Positions 14,168 to 22,800 of a stretch of 36,889 bases of DNA are shown here, piece after piece. Source of the DNA: Spirochaetia bacterium (GTDB taxonomy: Bacteria; Spirochaetota; Spirochaetia; PWKH01); NCBI GenBank assembly GCA_007116075.1, contig SKJE01000162.1, positions 1 to 36,889 of the forward strand, in the 5' to 3' direction. Below the pieces are notes generated by a model. It was not told the origin of the DNA. It worked only from the letters and a program-made list of their open reading frames with translations, and ran no database searches. The stretch's first letter is position 1. Every line of letters begins with the position of its first letter. Made by a program: the position numbers and the translations under genes.

Positions 14168-17062
14168 ATGGATGATACCTGGAGAATTGTTGAGACGGAC
14201 AAGAGCGAGAGAGACCTCGCCCGTCGGGAGAGCCTGTTCTCCCTGGGAAACGGGTATCTTGGGTTTCGAGGATTTTTCACTGAGCGGAGGCCGGCGTATC
14301 ATCCCGGGATCTTCTTAAATGGATTTTATGAACTGACACCTATCCTGTACGGAGAGCACGCTTATGGCCTGGCGAAATGCAACCAGACCATGCTGGACCT
14401 GCCGGACTGCAGATTCATGGAGGTGGCCCTCAATGGTGAGACCTTTCACCTGGCCTCCGGCACGGTGCATGACTACCGACGGGAACTGAACTTTCGAACG
14501 GGGGTCCTGACCAGGGAGGTGTCATGGACCAGCCCCGGCGGAACAAGCGGTCATCTGAAGTGGGAGAGCCTGATCTCCCTGGAACGCAGACATATCGGGG
14601 CTATGCGGTTTACCCTGGAGACGGATCCCGGCACCGATGTGCGGATTCGCTCCACCATAGCCCTCCCTTCGGAACGACCCCGGGACGAATATGATCCAAG
14701 GGTAAGTACCAAGCTCATGCGCCCCCCGCTGGAACAGCGAAATTCGCATTTTGAACAGCATGACCGAAGCTATGAGATCTACAGCTCCTTTGAAACCATA
14801 GAAAGCAAGTTATCCCTGCTCTGCGGGGTAGTGCTGCGCTATGCTCAGTCGGTCTATGCGACCAAGGAAGAGAGTGAATTCAGCCTGCCCTATATAACGC
14901 TCTGCAGCCAGTCCCAGTCTGTTACGCTGGAAAAGGTTTTCTATTACCACAGTAATCCCCAGGCTCGCGAGGTCAGGCAGAGCCGTTCTGCGGCTCAGGA
15001 GCTTTCCTGGGAGGACCTTGTGGCGGAACAGAAGCAGCATCTTGATGCCTTCTGGCATCGCAGTGATGTTGAGATCCAGGGGGACGATCTGCTCCAGCGG
15101 GCCCTTCGGTTTAATCTATTCCAGCTGTACCAGTCAACGGGAAAGGACGGACGGACCAGCCTGGCTGCAAAGGGCCTGACAGGAGGAGGGTATGAAGGGC
15201 ACTATTTCTGGGACACCGAAATATACGGCATGCCCTTTTTCACCTTTACCACTCCCGATACAGCCCGATCCCTGATTGCATACCGGATATCTATCCTGGA
15301 AAGGGCTATCCAGCGGGCTGAGGAGCTCTCCCAGCGGGGTGCGCTCTTTCCCTGGAGGACGATCAACGGCATGGAGGCCTCGGCGTATTATCCCGCCGGT
15401 ACTGCCCAGTACCATATCAATGCTGACATCGCCTACAGCATATTTCAGTATCTCGATGTGACCGGAGACCGTTCTATCCTGACCGACGGAGCCGCCCGGC
15501 TGCTCTGCGAGACCTCCAGGCTCTGGGAGGATCTGGGGTTTTACAATCCTGCCCGGGGGGGCGCATTCTGCATCAATGAGGTTACCGGTCCGGACGAGTA
15601 CTCGGCTCTGGTGAACAATAACTTCTACACCAATGTCATGGCCCAGTACCACCTGCTGCGGACCGTGGAGATCTTCGAGGATGACCCAGGTCTCCGGAAA
15701 CTTGCAGGCACCGATGAAGAAGAACTTGAGCTCTGGAGACGTGCCGGTGAGCAGATGTACATTCCCTTTGATCGGGATACAGGAATTCATCCACAGGATG
15801 ACAGCTTCCTTGAGCGGGAGCGTTGGGATTTCGAGCATCGTCCCAGGGATAAGTATCCCCTGCTGCTCTATTACCATCCCCTGGTTATATACCGATACCA
15901 GGTACTCAAGCAGGCCGATGCGGTACTTGCGCTGCTGCTGCTCAGTGACCGGTATCCATGGTACCAGCGCAGGAGGGACTTCACCTACTATGAGCCCCTG
16001 ACTACCGGTGACAGCTCACTGTCCGCCTGCATTCAGGGAATTGTCGCCTATGACTGCGGATATCCAGAGGAGGGGCTGAAGTACTGCAGGAACACCTCCC
16101 TGATGGATATTGAGGATCTCCATAAAAACACCAAGGATGGGCTGCATACCGCCGCCATGGCTGGTTCCTGGATGTCCATGGTCTTTGGTGTGGCTGGATT
16201 TCGTTATACCGGAGGTATTCCGCGGTTCCGTCCGGTTCTTCCGGATCAGTGGAGCAGCCTTACCTTTCCACTTACCCTGAAGGGTATTAGACTGGAGGTG
16301 CAGATTGAACCCGAGAAGACAACATACCGAAGCACCGGCGGTCCTGTTACGATCTATCACAGATCTGACCGGATAGATCTGGACGGCTCAGAAAGCATCC
16401 CCACCCGTCCCCAGTTCAAGGGGGCAGTCTTCGACCTCGACGGAGTGATCACTTCCACCGATGAGTTTCACTTTCGGGCATGGAAGCAGCTAGCCGATCG
16501 TCAGGGGTGGCATTTTGACCAAAGTATCAACAGGAGGCTGCGGGGAGTGAGCCGTCGGGAATCACTCATGATCATCCTTCGGGAGAATAACGTTGTCCTG
16601 GGGGAGGACACACTGCAGGCACTCACCGATGAGAAGAACCGGTGCTACCGCAGCTCCCTGGAGGAACTGACCCAAAATGATATCCTGCCGGGAATCAGCG
16701 AACTGCTGGAGACCCTGAGGGGTGAGGGCATTCTGCTGGCTGTTGCTTCGGCAAGCAGGAATGCTTCTTTTATCCTTGAACAGCTTGGTCTGCAGGAGGC
16801 CTTTGATGCGGTGGTGCCCGCCGGTGAGGTGATCCTGGGGAAACCCGACTGCGAGGTCTTTGCCCGCGCTGCTGATATGCTCGGGCTCTGGCCTGAGGAA
16901 TGCGTCGGGATAGAAGATGCAGAAGTGGGGATCATCAGTATCAAGGAGGCAATGATGAAGGCGGTGGGAGTCGGGGAGGCGGTGAAGGACAGCTCCTGGG
17001 ATCTCCATGTTGATGAACCCGCCCTGCTGTCCTATGAAGATATGCTCGCGCTCTTTCGGTGA
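14168..17062 (+). CDS. Fused GH65 disaccharide phosphorylase and beta-phosphoglucomutase
   Basis: A bifunctional enzyme of 964 residues. Residues 1 to about 740 are a complete GH65 inverting phosphorylase (kojibiose/nigerose/maltose/trehalose phosphorylase group) with N-terminal beta-sandwich (LFSLGNGYLGFRG) and catalytic barrel. The general acid is predicted to be E477 in VTGPDEY. Residues about 750-964 are a HAD-fold beta-phosphoglucomutase: FDLDGVI with nucleophile D756 and acid/base D758, then ASAS, a Lys in GKPD, and GIEDAEVGI. The first half would release beta-glucose-1-phosphate and the second turn it into glucose-6-phosphate. In E. coli the same two steps are separate proteins (YcjT, YcjU) beside an ABC transporter. 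The exact disaccharide cannot be read from sequence. ATG 14168 has GAGGAG upstream; an in-frame TTG at 14141 is rejected. Confidence 0.93.
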   Translation: MDDTWRIVETDKSERDLARRESLFSLGNGYLGFRGFFTERRPAYHPGIFLNGFYELTPILYGEHAYGLAKCNQTMLDLPDCRFMEVALNGETFHLASGTVHDYRRELNFRTGVLTREVSWTSPGGTSGHLKWESLISLERRHIGAMRFTLETDPGTDVRIRSTIALPSERPRDEYDPRVSTKLMRPPLEQRNSHFEQHDRSYEIYSSFETIESKLSLLCGVVLRYAQSVYATKEESEFSLPYITLCSQSQSVTLEKVFYYHSNPQAREVRQSRSAAQELSWEDLVAEQKQHLDAFWHRSDVEIQGDDLLQRALRFNLFQLYQSTGKDGRTSLAAKGLTGGGYEGHYFWDTEIYGMPFFTFTTPDTARSLIAYRISILERAIQRAEELSQRGALFPWRTINGMEASAYYPAGTAQYHINADIAYSIFQYLDVTGDRSILTDGAARLLCETSRLWEDLGFYNPARGGAFCINEVTGPDEYSALVNNNFYTNVMAQYHLLRTVEIFEDDPGLRKLAGTDEEELELWRRAGEQMYIPFDRDTGIHPQDDSFLERERWDFEHRPRDKYPLLLYYHPLVIYRYQVLKQADAVLALLLLSDRYPWYQRRRDFTYYEPLTTGDSSLSACIQGIVAYDCGYPEEGLKYCRNTSLMDIEDLHKNTKDGLHTAAMAGSWMSMVFGVAGFRYTGGIPRFRPVLPDQWSSLTFPLTLKGIRLEVQIEPEKTTYRSTGGPVTIYHRSDRIDLDGSESIPTRPQFKGAVFDLDGVITSTDEFHFRAWKQLADRQGWHFDQSINRRLRGVSRRESLMIILRENNVVLGEDTLQALTDEKNRCYRSSLEELTQNDILPGISELLETLRGEGILLAVASASRNASFILEQLGLQEAFDAVVPAGEVILGKPDCEVFARAADMLGLWPEECVGIEDAEVGIISIKEAMMKAVGVGEAVKDSSWDLHVDEPALLSYEDMLALFR

Positions 17063-17124
17063 GGCTGGATGATTCAGCGCCAATGAAGTATACTCTTCCC
17101 AGAACTCGTGCAAGGAGGACCAGG

Positions 17125-18510
17125 GTGGAGTATGATCGAGAGTTCCTGGATGAACTGCTGAAGACAGCCCTGTCAAAGGGGGGAGATGAGGCTGAAGTGT
17201 TCCTGGAGAACAGCAGCATCACCTCAATCCGGGCGGATGACCAGCGTATCCGGGGCATCCAGCAGGGTATCTATGCCGGAGCGGGAATCCGCATTATAAC
17301 CGGCACCAACTATCTGTATGTATATACCAGTAATCCCGATATACCTAGACTCAGGGAGCTTGCCCTGGGTGCCGCAGAGGCTGTACGGATCGGCCGCAGG
17401 GGCAGTGCGGCACCTTTGGGAGATCTGCTCCAGGATTCTCTCCATGCTCCCCAGATGGATCCCTCCGGGATTCCCTTGGAGGATAAAACAGCACTGCTGC
17501 TCCGGGCTGACCATTCCGCCAGGGAGTATTCACCCCTGATCCATGATGTGATGGTCAACTACGGTGACTGGGACCAGGGTGTGACTATTGCCCGAAGTGA
17601 CGGCACCTACTGCCAGGATCGGCGGGTTCGGACCAGATTCTCAGTGACCGCCGAAGCCCAGCAGGGGGAACGAAGGGAGAACGGATCCTGGAACCCCGGG
17701 TTGGCCATGGGAAGCGAGTTCTTTGACCTGATTCCTCCAGAGACTGTTGCCCGGGAGGCGGCCAGATCGGCCTGTGCCCTGATGGATGCGGACTATGCTC
17801 CCCAGGGATCAATGCCGGTGGTGTTGGCTCATGAATTCGGCGGGGTGATCTTTCATGAGGCCTGCGGCCATGCCTTGGAATCAACCAGTACCGCCAAGGG
17901 CGTTTCCCCCTTCTCGGAAAAAATGGGAAAGCGGATTGCATCGGCCAAGGTGAGTGCCTTTGATGACGGAACAATGGACCACGGGTGGGGCTCCTCGGCC
18001 TTTGATGATGAGGGTGTGAAGACTTCCCGGACCAGGCTGATCCATCGGGGGAAGCTTGAATCATTCATGGTCGACCGGATCGGTTCCCGGCAGCTGGATC
18101 ATCCGCTGACCGGTAACGGCCGAAGGGCTTCCTACCGGTTTCCGCCGGCATCCCGGATGACCAACACCTTTATCCAGCCCGGTAAAAAGACCCCCGAGGA
18201 GATCATCGCTTCGGTGGAACGGGGGCTCTACTGCAGGAAAATGGGCGGAGGATCAGTGAATACCGCCACGACTGAATTTAACTTTGCTGTTCATGAGGCG
18301 TACCTTATTATTGACGGTAAGATCGACCGTCCTATACGGGGGGCGTCACTGATCGGTACCGGCAGGGATGTGCTGCGCAGGATTGAGGAAGTGGGAAACG
18401 ATCTGGAGTTGGGTGCGGGAATGTGCGGATCTGTATCAGGATCCCTGCCAGCAGCGGTGGGACAGCCGACGCTGCTTGTTTCATCCCTGGTTGTAGGAGG
18501 AAGATCATGA
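17125..18510 (+). CDS. tldD: TldD metalloprotease subunit
   Basis: The catalytic half of the TldD/TldE zinc protease, which in E. coli degrades unfolded peptides and matures microcin B17. 461 residues. The metal site HEACGH (H244, E245, H249) is present, and a Cys in GAGMCGS near the C-terminus is the likely third ligand. The start chosen is GTG 17125, six bases after AAGGAGG; a GTG at 17059 overlapping the previous stop and an ATG at 17083 in the same frame would give 483 or 475 residues but lack a good ribosome binding site. It is 62 bases after the phosphorylase fusion and overlaps tldE by four bases. Why it lies at the end of a sugar operon is not evident. Confidence 0.93.
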   Translation: MEYDREFLDELLKTALSKGGDEAEVFLENSSITSIRADDQRIRGIQQGIYAGAGIRIITGTNYLYVYTSNPDIPRLRELALGAAEAVRIGRRGSAAPLGDLLQDSLHAPQMDPSGIPLEDKTALLLRADHSAREYSPLIHDVMVNYGDWDQGVTIARSDGTYCQDRRVRTRFSVTAEAQQGERRENGSWNPGLAMGSEFFDLIPPETVAREAARSACALMDADYAPQGSMPVVLAHEFGGVIFHEACGHALESTSTAKGVSPFSEKMGKRIASAKVSAFDDGTMDHGWGSSAFDDEGVKTSRTRLIHRGKLESFMVDRIGSRQLDHPLTGNGRRASYRFPPASRMTNTFIQPGKKTPEEIIASVERGLYCRKMGGGSVNTATTEFNFAVHEAYLIIDGKIDRPIRGASLIGTGRDVLRRIEEVGNDLELGAGMCGSVSGSLPAAVGQPTLLVSSLVVGGRS

Positions 18511-19862
18511 AAAAACGACGTGCCCAGGCGAAGATGTTTCTAGGCAGGCTCGAACGTTCCAACCTCTCTTCAGCGGAGGTATACTATCGGGAGACCCGGG
18601 GACTTGATATCAGCGGGTATGACCAGCAGATAACCGGCATCCGGTCCTATACCGAGGAGGGATTGTCGGTCCGCACCGAGGACGGTAACCGTATCGGTAG
18701 CAGCTTTACCGAACTGACGGACCGGAAGCACCTTGAACAGGCTCTTGCACAAGCAGCAGAGCAGGTGCAGTACCTTCCTCCCGATACTGGACACGTGCTC
18801 TACCCGGGAGACCGGGAGCTTTTTGATGATGACTGCAGCAGCAGGGAGCTTGAGCAAATTCCTGCAGAGCGAAAACAGGACTTTGTCCTGAAACTTGAGC
18901 GGGCAGCCCGGGCCCTTGATGCCAAAGTGCTTTCAGTGCCTACTTCACGGTACCTGGAATCACACCAGGTGATCACCATTGTGAACTCCCGGGGAATGAA
19001 GAAGGTGCAGCGGTTCTCCTCATGTGCTGCGCTGATCCAGGTGAGTGCCGGCAATACCCGCCAGGTCCACAGCGGATCCTATGCCGTGGCCGACCGGGTG
19101 TTTTATCATCTATCTCCCCTGCGGATAGCCCAGGAGGCGGTTATGCGTGCTGTGGAGAAGATGAATCCCCGCAGCATTGACTCCGGTACCTATCCTGTTG
19201 TGTTTTCCCCTGAGGCGGCATCCCAGCTGCTTGGGGCTTTCTTTCTCTCTCCCTATGCACCCTGGTTTGCGGAGAATGTCATGAAGGGCCGATCTCCCCT
19301 TGCAGGGAAGATTGGGGAGCAGGTGGCGTCACCGGAGGTGACTATCTATGATCATCCGGAAGGTAGCTCCCTCTATGCCCGGAAATTCGATGATGAAGGG
19401 GTGAAGACACGAAAATTGATACTGCTCCAGCAGGGGGTGCTCAAGGAATTTGCCCACTCAGTCTATGCGGCATCCCGGCTCGGCACATCACCCACCGGCC
19501 ACGGTCTGCGTGCTTCATTCATGGCTCCGGTAGTGACCGGACTGCACGCGCCATGCTTGACCAACGGGGAACATGACCTTGAGGAGCTGTTTGATCTCTG
19601 CGGTAGTGGTGTATATATCACTGAACTTGACGGTCTGCATGCGGGTGTGGACGTACTCACGGGGAACTTCTCGCTGTCAGCCGGTGGATTCCAGATTGCA
19701 GAGGGAAAACAGAAGAAGAGCGTCGGCAAGTGTGTTGCTGCTGGAAATATTTTTGAGCTGCTTGAGGATATTGCAGCGAAGGGCTCTGACCGCAGGGAGG
19801 ATTCCCTCCAGCGCTTCTCGAGCCCCTCACTGCTGGTAAAGCGTCTGTCGATCTCAGCCTAG
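18507..19862 (+). CDS. tldE: TldE/PmbA protease subunit
   Basis: The non-catalytic partner of TldD, 451 residues, with the same fold but no HExxxH motif, as expected for TldE. It matches the family in the N-terminal region (EVYYRETRGLDISGYDQQI), the DDEGVKTRK segment and the C-terminal GNFSLSAGGFQIAEGK. ATG 18507 overlaps the tldD stop as ATGA and follows GGAGG by six bases, so the subunits are translationally coupled. A longer frame from 18423 would lie inside tldD and is rejected. It overlaps the convergent cysE by four bases. Confidence 0.93.
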   Translation: MKKRRAQAKMFLGRLERSNLSSAEVYYRETRGLDISGYDQQITGIRSYTEEGLSVRTEDGNRIGSSFTELTDRKHLEQALAQAAEQVQYLPPDTGHVLYPGDRELFDDDCSSRELEQIPAERKQDFVLKLERAARALDAKVLSVPTSRYLESHQVITIVNSRGMKKVQRFSSCAALIQVSAGNTRQVHSGSYAVADRVFYHLSPLRIAQEAVMRAVEKMNPRSIDSGTYPVVFSPEAASQLLGAFFLSPYAPWFAENVMKGRSPLAGKIGEQVASPEVTIYDHPEGSSLYARKFDDEGVKTRKLILLQQGVLKEFAHSVYAASRLGTSPTGHGLRASFMAPVVTGLHAPCLTNGEHDLEELFDLCGSGVYITELDGLHAGVDVLTGNFSLSAGGFQIAEGKQKKSVGKCVAAGNIFELLEDIAAKGSDRREDSLQRFSSPSLLVKRLSISA

Positions 19863-20773
19863 CCTTTGATGGACCTGAAGGTGATATTGGGTGCCTCCAT
19901 GTACACCATGGTGTTGGCCGGTACGTCATCCTTCAGCCAGACATTGCTGCCGATCAGGGATTTGGCACCGATGGTAAGGTCGCCGAGAATGGTTGCATGG
20001 GCATAGATGGTAACCTGGTCCTCTATGGTGGGGTGACGTTTTTTCCCCTTGATGATGTTGCCGCAGGAATCCTTAGGAAAACTTAAAGCCCCCAGGGTGA
20101 CTCCCTGGTAGATCTTCACATTGTTCCCGATGATCGTGGTCTCACCGATTACTACTCCGGTACCATGGTCAATAAACAGCCCCTCGCCGATGGTTGCCCC
20201 GGGATGGATGTCGATACCGGTCTGGGAATGGGCGATTTCATTCATGAGTCGCGGGATCAGGGGAACTCTTCTGCTGTACAGCACATGGGATACCCGATGA
20301 ATAGCCAGGGCTCTCAGCCCCGGATAGCAGATTACAATCTCCTCTTCGCTTCTTGCTGCGGGATCACCATTGAAGGCTGCCTTCACATCATATTTGAGCA
20401 CCTCCCGGATCCCTGGAATCGCATCGAAGAGGGCATCCACCGCCTCAGCGGCAAGCCTGTTACATTCTTCCTTCGGGCAGTCGTTCAGGGGACACTCATG
20501 CTTGTAGGCGAGCAGTACCTGCTCTTCCAGGTCCTTGATCACCTGGGATATTAAGTCTCCTACAATATAGAGTACATTTTCCCGGGTGATCTCCCTTTTA
20601 CCTGAGTATCCGGGAAACAGAATCTCCAGCAGCTGATCCACGATAGAGCTGATGCTCTTGATGTCGGGAAGCCTTTTGACATCGATAAAGTTAGTTCCCG
20701 ATGTTTCGTCGTAACTGGTCAGTATACGCTTGAGGTATGTTCCGGTTCGCCCGGATCCGTCATGCTGGTCCAT
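19859..20773 (-). CDS. cysE: Serine O-acetyltransferase
   Basis: It makes O-acetylserine from serine and acetyl-CoA, the first step of cysteine synthesis. 304 residues. The N-terminal helical domain spans about residues 1-185 and is longer than in E. coli CysE, with four Cys clustered in the segment HECPLNDCPKEEC. The C-terminal left-handed beta-helix has the SAT signature GIDIHPGATIGEGLFIDHG, followed by GETTIIGNNVKIYQGVTLG and HPTIEDQVTIYAHATILG. ATG 20773 has GGAGG seven bases upstream; a longer frame to 20944 is rejected. It overlaps the end of trmJ by 14 bases, so the two form one operon. Plant/SatA-like organisation is possible. Confidence 0.93.
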   Translation of the reverse strand: MDQHDGSGRTGTYLKRILTSYDETSGTNFIDVKRLPDIKSISSIVDQLLEILFPGYSGKREITRENVLYIVGDLISQVIKDLEEQVLLAYKHECPLNDCPKEECNRLAAEAVDALFDAIPGIREVLKYDVKAAFNGDPAARSEEEIVICYPGLRALAIHRVSHVLYSRRVPLIPRLMNEIAHSQTGIDIHPGATIGEGLFIDHGTGVVIGETTIIGNNVKIYQGVTLGALSFPKDSCGNIIKGKKRHPTIEDQVTIYAHATILGDLTIGAKSLIGSNVWLKDDVPANTMVYMEAPNITFRSIKG

Positions 20774-21515
20774 GGTAATCCTCCTGGGTTGGTTCTCTTC
20801 TCTGTGTAAGGTTGGGAATCTTTTTGAACATTTTTTCCAGCCGCTGGGCCTCCCGCTTTGTGAGGCCTGAGCGGGCGAAGATATCCCGGTAGAACCGGTG
20901 TACCTCCTCCCGTTCGTCGAGTTTGAAGAACCCGATCTGGCCAAAACTGTCCATAATATGCGTAACCAGAAGGTCCAGCTCTTCCCGCTGGATCGGCTGG
21001 TAGGCCAGAGAGCTCACCAGTCCGCGGCGCAGGGTATAGGTGATCACCTGTACCGCCTGGGAGAGATTCATGCTGGGAAAGGATTCACTGGTGGGAATAC
21101 GCACCGCCGCATCACAGCAGTTGAGCTCCTCCACAGTCAGCCCGTCGGCCTCCCTGCCGAATACCACCGATATAGTTCCTCCTCCCAGAGTGGAGATATG
21201 CTGGGCAAGCTGTTCCGGAAGAAATGAGAAATACTTCCGGAATTTTCCCCTTCTCCGGGTAGCCCCGACGCTGAAGATTCCGCCGGCGAGGGCTTCTTCC
21301 AGGGTTGCACATCTTCGATGCTCTTCATATATGTCGAAGGCATGGACAGCCATGGTCCTGATACGCTGCAGGTCATACTCCCTGTCCCCGATAATACATA
21401 ACCGGGTGCATCCCATGTTTTTCATAGCCCTGCAGACCGAGCCGATATTCCCGGCCTCAGTTGGTTCCACCAGGATAATCTGGATCTGCTCAAGTTTTTT
21501 CTCTTTGCTTATCAT
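20760..21515 (-). CDS. TrmJ-like tRNA 2'-O-methyltransferase (SPOUT family)
   Basis: It would use S-adenosylmethionine to methylate a ribose 2'-OH, in TrmJ at position 32 of tRNA; an rRNA target cannot be excluded. 251 residues. SPOUT motifs: VEPTEAGNIGSVCRAMKNMG near the N-terminus, FGREADGLTVEEL, and IPTSESFPSMNLSQAV with the trefoil-knot Asn/Ser. A helical C-terminal extension of about 90 residues ends the protein, as in TrmJ. ATG 21515 has no Shine-Dalgarno and lies eight bases after a TATACT box, so the message is probably leaderless or nearly so. It is first in an operon with cysE. Confidence 0.88.
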   Translation of the reverse strand: MISKEKKLEQIQIILVEPTEAGNIGSVCRAMKNMGCTRLCIIGDREYDLQRIRTMAVHAFDIYEEHRRCATLEEALAGGIFSVGATRRRGKFRKYFSFLPEQLAQHISTLGGGTISVVFGREADGLTVEELNCCDAAVRIPTSESFPSMNLSQAVQVITYTLRRGLVSSLAYQPIQREELDLLVTHIMDSFGQIGFFKLDEREEVHRFYRDIFARSGLTKREAQRLEKMFKKIPNLTQRREPTQEDYHGPA

Positions 21516-21523
21516 ATGATGGC

Positions 21524-21551
21524 AGTATATAGAGTATTGCCACTTTAGCAA
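21524..21551 (-). promoter_or_regulatory. Promoter of trmJ-cysE, predicted near-leaderless
   Basis: On the minus strand TTGCTA (21551-21546) and TATACT (21529-21524) are 16 bases apart; the trmJ ATG begins eight bases after the -10. It interleaves with the plus-strand promoter at 21537-21565. Confidence 0.5.
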
Positions 21552-21565
21552 AGGTGATTTATATT
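21537..21565 (+). promoter_or_regulatory. Promoter of the AI-2E family permease gene, predicted leaderless
   Basis: TTGCCA (21537-21542) and TATATT (21560-21565) are exactly 17 bases apart, and the ATG at 21572 starts six bases later, at the expected first transcribed base. Confidence 0.65.
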
Positions 21566-21571
21566 GTACCC

Positions 21572-22720
21572 ATGATCCAAGACAGCGAGGCTCCAGACAG
21601 GACTGATCGGACAAAGAAAATTGCACTCGGCATAGCCCTATTTGTGCTCATCTCCTTTGTGTTGAAAGCAGCGAGCAGTATAACCCTGCCTCTGGCAGTT
21701 TCGTTTTTTCTCTTTCTTATTCTTAACCCGATGGTTAATAAGATGGAACAGAACAGGATTCCCCGGTGGCTGGCTATTGTCTTTGCCATCCTGCTGCTGC
21801 TGCTGTTCTTCGTGCTGCTGTTCTTCTTCTTCACCATAGCAATCAACTCGTTTATCAACCGGGTGCCGAAGTATTTTGCCCGGTTTGATGAAGTATTCGG
21901 CAGCTTTGGGGAAACCCTCGGCCCCGCCCTGGGTCTGACTCCCGGATCGGGTCTCTCGGAGCTGGTGGACTGGAAGTCCATGCTGATCAATGCGGTGACC
22001 GTTGCTTCCGGTTCTATTGTGAATATCATCTCCTCCTCGATCATCATATTTATTTTTGTGCTTTTTCTCCTGCTTGAGCGCCAGTCCCTTATACCTAAGG
22101 TGAAAGTGGCCCTTCCCAACAGGGGCAGCATGCGCCTGGCAATCATGTTCGAGCGGATTAACAGGCAGATATCCCGGTATCTGGTGGTGAAGTCTATTAT
22201 CAGCTTGATCACGGGGGTGCTCTTCTACTTCGGCTCCCTGGCGGTGGGACTGGATTTTGCTATTATCTGGGGAGTGCTGGCGGTGATGTTCAACTTCATC
22301 CCCAATATTGGATCAATCATCATAACCCTGCTTACAATCGTCATGTCGGTGCTTCAGTTCTTCCCTGATTACGGAAGAATTATCTATGTTGCCATGATTA
22401 TGAGCATGATCCAGCTGGTTATGGGAAATATCCTAGATCCCCGGTTCCAGGGGAACCAGCTGAATCTGAGCCCCTTTATCATTCTAGTGTCCCTGGCCTT
22501 CTGGGGATATATCTGGGGAATCATGGGGATGTTTCTGGCGGTGCCGATTATGTCTATTGTCCAGATCTTCTGTTCAAACGTGAAGGGACTGCGGCCCCTG
22601 TCGGTGATGTTCAGCAGCGGGAAGCGCTATCGGGCACAGATCCGTGAGGAGGACCGCCGCCGCAAGGAGCGCTATGAACGCATGCGGGAGCAGCGGCGGG
22701 AAAAGAGAAAACAGGGGTAA
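21572..22720 (+). CDS. AI-2E family (PerM/YdiK-type) membrane transporter
   Basis: An inner-membrane protein of 382 residues with about seven or eight helices. Family features are the paired N-terminal helices (ALFVLISFVLKAASSITLPL, then a second long segment rich in Leu and Phe), a large periplasmic/amphipathic loop (NSFINRVPKYFARFDE), and the C-terminal signature FIPNIGSIIIT ... LDPRFQGNQLNLSPFIIL with GMFLAVP. Members export autoinducer-2 or act as Na+/H+ antiporters; the substrate here cannot be told. The C-terminus is a charged tail of about 40 residues rich in Arg, Lys and Glu, perhaps coiled coil. The ATG at 21572 is chosen over a GTG at 21554, which would lie upstream of the -10 box. 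Confidence 0.88.
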   Translation: MIQDSEAPDRTDRTKKIALGIALFVLISFVLKAASSITLPLAVSFFLFLILNPMVNKMEQNRIPRWLAIVFAILLLLLFFVLLFFFFTIAINSFINRVPKYFARFDEVFGSFGETLGPALGLTPGSGLSELVDWKSMLINAVTVASGSIVNIISSSIIIFIFVLFLLLERQSLIPKVKVALPNRGSMRLAIMFERINRQISRYLVVKSIISLITGVLFYFGSLAVGLDFAIIWGVLAVMFNFIPNIGSIIITLLTIVMSVLQFFPDYGRIIYVAMIMSMIQLVMGNILDPRFQGNQLNLSPFIILVSLAFWGYIWGIMGMFLAVPIMSIVQIFCSNVKGLRPLSVMFSSGKRYRAQIREEDRRRKERYERMREQRREKRKQG

Positions 22721-22734
22721 ATCCTGATGCTCCC

Positions 22735-22763
22735 TTTTCACAAAACTTCATCAAGGTTATACT
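22735..22763 (+). promoter_or_regulatory. trpS promoter
   Basis: TTTTCA (22735-22740) and TATACT (22758-22763) are 17 bases apart. Transcription would start near 22770, leaving a 31-base leader that holds the TAAGGA ribosome binding site (22786-22791). No attenuator-like structure is seen. Confidence 0.55.
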
Positions 22764-22800
22764 GCACTCATTACTGAAACAGACGTAAGGACATGACTAG

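Noticed and set aside
21040-21519. A 159-codon plus-strand frame opposite trmJ
   Set aside because: The minus-strand frame carries the full set of SPOUT motifs; the plus-strand translation has no recognisable motif and is Ser/Arg-rich as expected of an antisense shadow.
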